A stretch of DNA of 35,022 bases from Reclinomonas americana ATCC 50394 (taxonomy: Eukaryota; Jakobida; Jakobea; Jakobida). Numbering within the stretch: position 1 is the stretch's first letter; each line of letters begins with the position of its first letter. The stretch spans positions 1 to 35,022 of the forward strand of contig PS015209.1 in NCBI GenBank assembly GCA_048213135.1. Reading direction: 5' to 3'. This document shows, in pieces, positions 28,551 through 35,022 of the stretch. Both the position numbers and the translations under genes were made by a program. The notes below the pieces were generated by a model. That model saw only the letters and a program-made list of their open reading frames with translations, was not told the origin of the DNA and ran no database searches.

Positions 28551-29879
28551 TTACTCGATAGCCAGGGTCGTCTTGACAATCATGCCCGCCACAATGTAGG
28601 GGTCGCTGTTGGAGGCCGGGCGGCGATCCTCAAAGTAGCCGCGCTGGTCGCGGTGAGTGAAGCGCGGGATGCGGATCGAGGCACCGCGGTTGGCGACGCC
28701 ATAGCTGAACTTGTTGAACGGCGCAGTCTCGTGCTTGCCCGTCAGGCGCTTCTCGTTGCCCTCGCCGTAGCCCTTCATGTGCTCCTCGTGCTTCTCACCG
28801 AGGCGCTCGACGGCCTGGATGATCTCGGCGTAGCCGCCCTCCTCGCGCATCTTCTTGGTCGAGTAGTTGGTGTGGCAGCCGGCACCGTTCCAGTCGCCGT
28901 GCTCCACCGGCTTGGGGTTGAACGAGACCTCGACAAACATGTCCTCGGCCACGCGCTGCAGCAGGTAGCGGGCCATCCACAAGTGGTCGCCAATCTCAAT
29001 GCCGTGGCAAATGCCGACCTGGAACTCCCACTGGCCGGGCATGACCTCGGCATTGGCGCCGGCAATCTTCACGCCAGCAAACAGGCAGGCGCGGTAGTGT
29101 GCCTCGACCACGTCGCGGCCAATGGCGTTGAGCGCGCCCACACCGCAGTAGTACGGACCCTGGGGGCGCGGGTAGCCAAACTCGGGGAAGCCGAGCGGGC
29201 GGCCAGTCATGGGGTCAATGAGCGTGTACTCCTGCTCAATGCCAAACCATGGCTCGTCGCCAGCAGCGCGCTCCATGACGCGGGCGCACTCGGCGCGGTG
29301 GTTGTTGGGCAGCGCCGAGCCGTCGGGGTAGTACGTGTCGCACATGACGAGGATGTTGTTGCCGCGGCGGAAGGGATCGCGGAAAATCGCGCGCGGCTTC
29401 ATGTACACCTCCGAATCGTGTCCGGGGGCCTGGTTGGTCGACGAGCCGTCGTAGTTCCACAGCGGCAGGTCCTCGGGGCCATTGACGGGGCCATGGACCG
29501 TCATCGTCTTGCCACGAATGTCGTTCTCAAAGCCAGCGCCCAGCCAAATGTACTCGGCAGTGATGACGCCCTCCGGCAGAGGGAGCTCCATGTAGTGCGC
29601 CTTGACCGCCTGTATTGGAGGNNNNNNNNNNNNNNNNNNNNCAAGGAAAATGGTGAGTAAATTGCACGTCTTTTTGGACAGACACACAGCAACTCCGGAT
29701 TGAGCACGGAAGCTTCCTTCTTCCTCAAACAAGAGCACGAAAGGAAAAAAACACGAGGGAGCGGCATGACTGATGCACGCGACAAATACAACAGCGCAGA
29801 CAGAGAGAAAAAAAGAGACACACAAAAACGATTTTGCACTCACCCGCGGGTCAATGCTCTGGGGCCTCAGGTGGTGCAT
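28551..29879 (-). CDS. GLUL: Glutamine synthetase, type II
   Basis: ATP-dependent ligation of ammonia to glutamate, usually a cytosolic decamer. Exons (minus): 29844-29879 and 28551-29609; 364 residues, the normal GSII length. The first exon encodes only 12 residues ([12 protein letters not shown]). Motifs in order: [13 protein letters not shown] (GSII signature), [30 protein letters not shown] (metal-binding Glu), [42 protein letters not shown] (substrate-binding Arg region), and RPASNSDPY near the end. C-ending codons dominate more than in neighbouring genes, as expected for a highly expressed gene. The intron holds a 20-N gap (29622-29641). The main coding part is one uninterrupted 1,059-nt exon, unlike the heavily split genes around it. 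Confidence 0.96.
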   Translation of the reverse strand: MHHLRPQSIDPRVSAKSFLCVSFFLSVCAVVFVACISHAAPSCFFPFVLLFEEEGSFRAQSGVAVCLSKKTCNLLTIFLXXXXXXXPPIQAVKAHYMELPLPEGVITAEYIWLGAGFENDIRGKTMTVHGPVNGPEDLPLWNYDGSSTNQAPGHDSEVYMKPRAIFRDPFRRGNNILVMCDTYYPDGSALPNNHRAECARVMERAAGDEPWFGIEQEYTLIDPMTGRPLGFPEFGYPRPQGPYYCGVGALNAIGRDVVEAHYRACLFAGVKIAGANAEVMPGQWEFQVGICHGIEIGDHLWMARYLLQRVAEDMFVEVSFNPKPVEHGDWNGAGCHTNYSTKKMREEGGYAEIIQAVERLGEKHEEHMKGYGEGNEKRLTGKHETAPFNKFSYGVANRGASIRIPRFTHRDQRGYFEDRRPASNSDPYIVAGMIVKTTLAIE

Positions 29880-31732
29880 GATTGAAGGTTGGTTAACTGG
29901 AGGAGTTGGGGGGTAACGGGGTAGGCTGGCGCGGCTGTCAAGCAGGCGACTGTTGCAGTAAACAAAAAATGGTGAGAATAATGCATACAAGAGAGAAGAG
30001 AGAGTGGATAGGAAGGAGGAGGAGCAGGGAGAAGAGGAGGGGAGAGTTGAGGGGGGGAGCAAACTGAAAGAGAGTCGCGTGTACGATGAGATGAGGGGGA
30101 GTCGAGGGAGAGTGTGGTCAAGACGGAGGAACGCGGTATCTCACAGAGGAGAGAAGAGGGAAGAACCATGAGGGAGAGGGCAAGGAAGAAAGCAAGAGAG
30201 GGAACAAAGAAAGGGAAAAGAGGGAAGACCGCCTCACCTTGGCTCTCGAGACGAGGAGAAAAAGAAGATGAACAGCGTCTAAAAGTGACAAGCTTTCCCA
30301 ATCGGGATGTCCGAAAGCAGCGCGTGTCTCACCACACTTTTTTTGCTTGCGTCACACACTCACTCGCATCCACGCGCAACGAGACGCAGGCACGATGCAC
30401 TGCGTGAGTGTGCACATGCAGATGAGACGCAAAGCGCGCGCGACAAAGTGTGTGGCGAGAAAATATGAACACACGCCAGATTCGGAGATTCGCGAGACAG
30501 GGGGAAGAAGCTCCCTGTCGTTAGTCGTGAGACGCACAAAGTGGGGGAGAGTCGCGGAAAGACAGTACGCAAATTGAGTGCACAATCACGGACGCGGTGG
30601 AAGGGAGATCGGGCAAGCGCGCGCGCGAATCTCGTTTGTCATGTGTCTTGCGCACATTTGAGAGGCGATTGGCGGCCCGTCTCCGCCACACAACACGGAC
30701 GTGTGTGTCACTGTGAGTGTGATTCATCAGTGTATGTGCGGATTGTAAACTCTTGTGCTGTTTCAGCGGCGCTGCATCAGTTTGATTTGCTCGTGAAGTG
30801 TCTCTGTTGTTTGTGCAAGAGCACGAGGTGGTGAAGTGCAGGATAGGAGGTGGCGCATGCATATGGATATTGCAGTTGGTGGTCGCGATTGTGAAACAGC
30901 ATGACGCTGCGCCTGTTTTTCGTGCTGGTGGTCATGCGGCCACTCATGACGCACGATGGCAGGAAGGGAGATACAGCATGCGCAACAGTCCTGTCGATCT
31001 GTGGCTGCAGCTGTGGCAGCTCATTCAAGATGAGAGTGCAGGCGATCCAGCAAGGCAAGCGATCGCGATCGAGTGAGCGCAAAGAAAGGAGAAGAGGAGA
31101 AGAGAAGGAGAAGAAGAATGACGGGAGGAGGGAGGGGAGGAAAGACATGCCGGGCAAGCAAGCACGTCAGCAAGCGATCGACAAGCCACGAAGAGCCACG
31201 TAGCAGGCTTTTCAGCAAGCGATCAAGCATCGCACTTGTCGACGGGCAAGAAAGAGAGACACACAGAGACATCCACAAATGCAAGAGGCTGCGGTCGACC
31301 GCTGTGCTGAGGGCGGTGATTCGGCAGACAAGTGGGAGAGCCGGGCAAGCAAGCAAGCAAACGATCGGGCTCCAGTACGCGCAACGAAAGCCATGCAGCA
31401 GATCCACGCGCGATCATCACAGAAGCTTATGGCTGAGATCCGATCGAGAGGGAGAGCCGGATAAGCAAGCAGGCGCCACGCAAAAAAACGCGATGCAGCA
31501 AGGCAGTTGCTGCACAGGCACCGACGACGATCGTACATGCCGTTTCGATGACGCAACGCCCCCCACGCACTGTTGGGGTGTTTTGCGCACAGCAGCAGCG
31601 ATCGCGAGGCAACCACGAGCCCAACTCACAACGCAATACAGAAACTCTTGCAGTCAGTCTCGCAGCTCAAAACAAAGCACGCCACAGAGAGACAGAAGAG
31701 TGCGAAGTGTGCAGGAAACGCATTGTGCAGAA
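29880..31732. other. Gene-poor stretch upstream of glutamine synthetase
   Basis: I find no supported coding sequence in 1.85 kb. 29985-30250 is G/A-rich. 30300-31070 is mixed, unique sequence. 31075-31140 is GAAGAGGA-rich. 31140-31480 contains scattered GCAAGCAAGC blocks next to GATCGA and GAGAGCCGG. The part nearest 29880 must include the glutamine synthetase promoter and leader. A pyrimidine-rich CTCCTCCAG on the minus strand at about 29898-29906 could be an acceptor of a 5' UTR intron (weak). Confidence 0.5.
31150..31480. repeat. Imperfect GCAAGC / GATCGA interspersed repeats
   Basis: GCAAGCAAGC-type blocks occur at about 31154, 31171, 31213, 31346 and 31463, several followed by GATCGA or GATCGG. 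GGGAGAGCCGG precedes two of them. The pattern is irregular, not a clean tandem array. Confidence 0.5.
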
Positions 31733-32276
31733 NNNNNNNNNNNNNNNNNNNNNNNNNNNNNNNNNNNNNNNNNNNNNNNNNNNNNNNNNNNNNNNNNNNN
31801 NNNNNNNNNNNNNNNNNNNNNNNNNNNNNNNNNNNNNNNNNNNNNNNNNNNNNNNNNNNNNNNNNNNNNNNNNNNNNNNNNNNNNNNNNNNNNNNNNNNN
31901 NNNNNNNNNNNNNNNNNNNNNNNNNNNNNNNNNNNNNNNNNNNNNNNNNNNNNNNNNNNNNNNNNNNNNNNNNNNNNNNNNNNNNNNNNNNNNNNNNNNN
32001 NNNNNNNNNNNNNNNNNNNNNNNNNNNNNNNNNNNNNNNNNNNNNNNNNNNNNNNNNNNNNNNNNNNNNNNNNNNNNNNNNNNNNNNNNNNNNNNNNNNN
32101 NNNNNNNNNNNNNNNNNNNNNNNNNNNNNNNNNNNNNNNNNNNNNNNNNNNNNNNNNNNNNNNNNNNNNNNNNNNNNNNNNNNNNNNNNNNNNNNNNNNN
32201 NNNNNNNNNNNNNNNNNNNNNNNNNNNNNNNNNNNNNNNNNNNNNNNNNNNNNNNNNNNNNNNNNNNNNNNNNNNN
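31733..32276. other. Assembly gap (544 N)
   Basis: Lies between the gene-poor stretch and a pyrimidine-rich repeat field. Nothing can be said about its content. Confidence 0.95.
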
Positions 32277-32330
32277 CGCGACTCACACTAGATGCATCTC
32301 TCTCTCTCACTCTCTCTCTCTCTCTCTCTC

Positions 32331-32373
<43 letters not shown>

Positions 32374-32509
32374 ACACCTCACTGTGCAGACCTCACTGTG
32401 CAGACCTCACTGTGCAGACCTCACTGTGCTTGTGCTGTGATCTCACTGTGCTTGTGCTGTGATCTCACTGCGCACACTCACATGATGCATTCTTTTCTCA
32501 CACTCTCAT

Positions 32510-32543
<34 letters not shown>

Positions 32544-32811
32544 CACCTCACTGCAGCGCTCACATGCTTGTGCACTCAACGCGTTGATGCATTCTTTGTC
32601 TTTGTCAGCGCTGACCTCGCTGCACATTCTCACGTTGATGCACTCCCTGTCGCTCACACTCACACGTTCACCAGCTCTGTCTCTGCCTCTCTCCGCGGCG
32701 CACACCTCGCTGTGTCGCACAGTCTCGCCTGCTCACTTGATGATTGATGCGTTCTCCTCTCTCTCGTTTCGCTGGTCGCACTGCACACTCAACACGTTGA
32801 TGCACTCTCTG

Positions 32812-32849
<38 letters not shown>

Positions 32850-33480
32850 CTCTCTGCACACACTTCGCTTTGTCGCATGCTGCCGCTTCTGCACTCAACA
32901 CGCGATGCATTCTGCCTCTGCCAACGCTGATCTCAGTCTCTCTCATGCACACCAATCTGTTCACAGTCTCTGTCTCTCTCCCTCACGGCGCCAATCTCGC
33001 TGCGTCGCACACGCACGCCTGTGCACTCAACGCATCGCTGCTCTCTCTCTCTCTCTGTGTCTGCCAACGTTGATCGCGCTACACGCAACGCGTTCATGCG
33101 TTCTTTGTCTCTGTCAGCGCACTCCTCGCTGTGTCGCGCAGGACTCGCCTGCATGCTCGTTTGTTGATGCATTCTGCTTCACACACACACACGCACTCTC
33201 ACTCTCTCCGCACACCATGTTGTGTCGCATGCTCACGCTTCTACACTTATCACGTGATGCATTCTCTGTGTCTGCCGACGCTGTTCTCGCTGTGCACACG
33301 CTTGCACACTCATGGTGATAAATTCTCTCTGTCGCTCCAACTCACACACATATACGTTCACCTGCTCCGTGTCAGTCTCTCTTCCCCAGCGCACACCTTG
33401 CTGTGTCGTACTGGTTGATGCACTCTCTCTATCCCTTCCCCTCCCTTCCCCTATCCCTCACCCCCCTCCCTCCTCCCTTC
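32277..33480. repeat. Complex repeat field: CT and GT microsatellites, 14-nt tandem repeats and a degenerate TGATGCAYTCT array
   Basis: CT run (32297-32331), GT run (32334-32372), then four copies of a 14-nt unit CCTCACTGTGCAGA, then two copies of a 22-nt unit with TTGTGCTGTGATCTC. From about 32480 to 33425 the motif TGATGCAYTCT or a variant recurs about 12 times at 50-110 nt spacing, each followed by CT-rich DNA and GCTGTGTCGCA or GCTGATCTCGCT blocks. It probably lies in an intron or upstream of the exon at 33499. Confidence 0.75.
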
Positions 33481-33498
33481 CCCTTCCCCTCCACCCAG

Positions 33499-33648
33499 CA
33501 CTGGACAGATCTCCGTCTGGCAGCACGATTCGGCCTCGGGCGACCGGAGCGCGCCGCAGCCGTGTTGAGATTGCAGCAGTACCGCGGCGACTTTGAAAAG
33601 GCGGTCGCCGAGCTGCCGTCAAAGCCCAAGAGCGCGGAGGCCGAGGCT
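33499..33648 (+). CDS. Exon with a UBA-like motif, runs into gap
   Basis: Fifty codons follow the acceptor CCACCCAG and remain open to the gap. The sequence LRLAARFGLGRPERAAAVLRLQQY, then RGDFEKAVAEL, resembles a UBA-like three-helix motif ('A..AL...GGD...AV..L'). It is followed by a Lys/Ala-rich segment. UBA-like modules bind ubiquitin, but 50 residues cannot name the gene. The upstream part would lie across the repeat field or in the gap at 31733-32276; the downstream part lies in 33649-34407. Confidence 0.55.
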
Positions 33649-34407
33649 NNNNNNNNNNNNNNNNNNNNNNNNNNNNNNNNNNNNNNNNNNNNNNNNNNNN
33701 NNNNNNNNNNNNNNNNNNNNNNNNNNNNNNNNNNNNNNNNNNNNNNNNNNNNNNNNNNNNNNNNNNNNNNNNNNNNNNNNNNNNNNNNNNNNNNNNNNNN
33801 NNNNNNNNNNNNNNNNNNNNNNNNNNNNNNNNNNNNNNNNNNNNNNNNNNNNNNNNNNNNNNNNNNNNNNNNNNNNNNNNNNNNNNNNNNNNNNNNNNNN
33901 NNNNNNNNNNNNNNNNNNNNNNNNNNNNNNNNNNNNNNNNNNNNNNNNNNNNNNNNNNNNNNNNNNNNNNNNNNNNNNNNNNNNNNNNNNNNNNNNNNNN
34001 NNNNNNNNNNNNNNNNNNNNNNNNNNNNNNNNNNNNNNNNNNNNNNNNNNNNNNNNNNNNNNNNNNNNNNNNNNNNNNNNNNNNNNNNNNNNNNNNNNNN
34101 NNNNNNNNNNNNNNNNNNNNNNNNNNNNNNNNNNNNNNNNNNNNNNNNNNNNNNNNNNNNNNNNNNNNNNNNNNNNNNNNNNNNNNNNNNNNNNNNNNNN
34201 NNNNNNNNNNNNNNNNNNNNNNNNNNNNNNNNNNNNNNNNNNNNNNNNNNNNNNNNNNNNNNNNNNNNNNNNNNNNNNNNNNNNNNNNNNNNNNNNNNNN
34301 NNNNNNNNNNNNNNNNNNNNNNNNNNNNNNNNNNNNNNNNNNNNNNNNNNNNNNNNNNNNNNNNNNNNNNNNNNNNNNNNNNNNNNNNNNNNNNNNNNNN
34401 NNNNNNN
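33649..34407. other. Assembly gap (759 N)
   Basis: Separates the plus-strand UBA-like exon from the minus-strand Ala/Gly-rich gene. The 3' ends of both probably lie here, in a convergent arrangement. Confidence 0.9.
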
Positions 34408-35022
34408 TTCCCCCCTTCTCACAACCGCCGATGACGACGCAACACATTCGACTGACGCGCCACAGCCGCCACCTCCTCCGCCGTCGCTGGCCTCAACACA
34501 CCCTCCTCCGCCACACTGACATGCGCCACCTCCGTCGCGTGTCCCGGCATCGCGCGACGTGTCGACAAAGATCAAGCGTTTCCGCGCGTGCGTCGGATTC
34601 AGCGAAGCAGGATCGGCGGCCGTCTTCACCGTCGCCACCGCACCCGCATACTTGGTCACCACGCTGGCGCGCCGACCCGCCGCCGCCGCCGCAATCACCT
34701 CGGTCGCCGCCGGCTTGCCCTCACCGCCACCAAACAACTCCCTCGCAATCGCCACATCCTCACGCTCCGAGTCGAATCGCGGCAACGACGAGCTGCCCAC
34801 CATCTGCTGCGCCGCCTGTTGCGCCGCCGCCAGCTGCTGCTCGGCACGTGCGAGTCCACTCGCGTCGCGCTCACCGACCATGGCCGGTGGCGAGTAGAAG
34901 CCAAACACACCGACCATACGCTCGTAAAACGACCGCCCATCCGCCGCCGCCGCCGCCTCCTTGCTGGTGGTGGTGCTCTTCTTCGCCTCACCGCCACCCT
35001 CCACAGCCTCGCCGCTCTCCAC
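34408..35022 (-). CDS. Ala/Gly-rich protein of unknown function, open at both ends
   Basis: The minus frame is open from the window edge to the gap, 205 codons, with no ATG forced at the edge. Recognisable text: KKSTTTSKEAAAAADGRSFYERM, VGVFGFYSPPAMVGERDASG, an Ala/Gln helix (LARAEQQLAAAQQAAQQMVG), FDSEREDVAIARELFGGGEGK, KYAGAVATVKTAADP and HARKRLIFVDTSRD. From about 34540 towards the gap the reading turns Gly/Cys-rich (GGGGCVEASDGGGGGGC) and is probably intron. A GTCAGT donor on the minus strand near 34521-34526 is a candidate end. I do not recognise the family. The helix and the FGFY segment may be structured. Confidence 0.55.

Noticed and set aside
30114-31157. Several 60-126 codon frames upstream of glutamine synthetase
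   Set aside because: No splice-consistent extension, no domain, and biased composition (Lys/Arg/Glu from purine-rich DNA).
31573-33318. 581-codon plus frame including a gap
   Set aside because: It is low-complexity Ser/His/Leu text from CT, GT and degenerate repeats, with no domain, and the motif copies fall in different frames. Kept only as a repeat finding.
1-35022. tRNA, rRNA, transposase or reverse-transcriptase genes
   Set aside because: I looked for cloverleaf boxes and for typical motifs of mobile-element proteins and saw none outside the gaps. Reading by eye can miss small RNA genes.

Overview
The window is nuclear DNA from an intron-rich, GC-rich, gene-dense unicellular eukaryote. 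Genes are split by many short introns (mostly about 60-75 nt), exons are small, and low-complexity repeats fill the longer introns. I cannot fix the lineage. An LRRC51 gene and a long Lys-rich coiled-coil gene of ciliary type suggest an organism with cilia or flagella. The gene set (GSII glutamine synthetase, MAT2B, alpha-COP, PP6, RalGAP beta) is generic eukaryotic. Eleven runs of N interrupt the assembly, and three are exactly 20 N, which looks like an 'unknown size' placeholder.

Layout, left to right: PP6-type phosphatase (-, 1-825, partial); a membrane protein with an FG-GAP-like ectodomain, one TM helix and a cytosolic RING finger (+, 964-3611); coatomer alpha (-, 3730-9224, about 25 exons, two gaps); a coiled-coil protein (+, 9323-11770); LRRC51 (-, 11903-12769); a MAT2B-like protein (+, 12858 into a gap); a Pro-rich fragment (-, 13919-14305); an orphan Asp/Ala/Pro-rich protein (+, 14443-15228); a small TIM chaperone (+, 15284-15789); RalGAP beta (-, 15934-23083, 5' end missing); a PHD-finger protein (+, 23667-27625); glutamine synthetase (-, 28551-29879); repeat-rich DNA; a UBA-like exon (+, 33499-33648); and an unknown Ala/Gly-rich protein (-, 34408-35022). 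Most genes alternate in strand, in head-to-head pairs with only 88-138 bp between start codons, followed by tail-to-tail pairs.

The genes do not form one pathway. They are housekeeping and signalling genes: COPI traffic, mitochondrial protein import, Ral GTPase control, nitrogen and methionine metabolism, chromatin reading and a phosphatase.

The most unusual signals are these. (1) A recurrent non-standard 5' splice site, GTTGCGT, is used about as often as GTGAGT and almost never follows an exonic G. (2) An FG-GAP/TM/RING membrane protein. (3) A RalGAP beta that keeps the RapGAP 'GND' motif which, from memory, the animal beta subunit has lost. Exon models were built by hand from splice sites, reading phase and recalled family sequences. 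No database search was possible.
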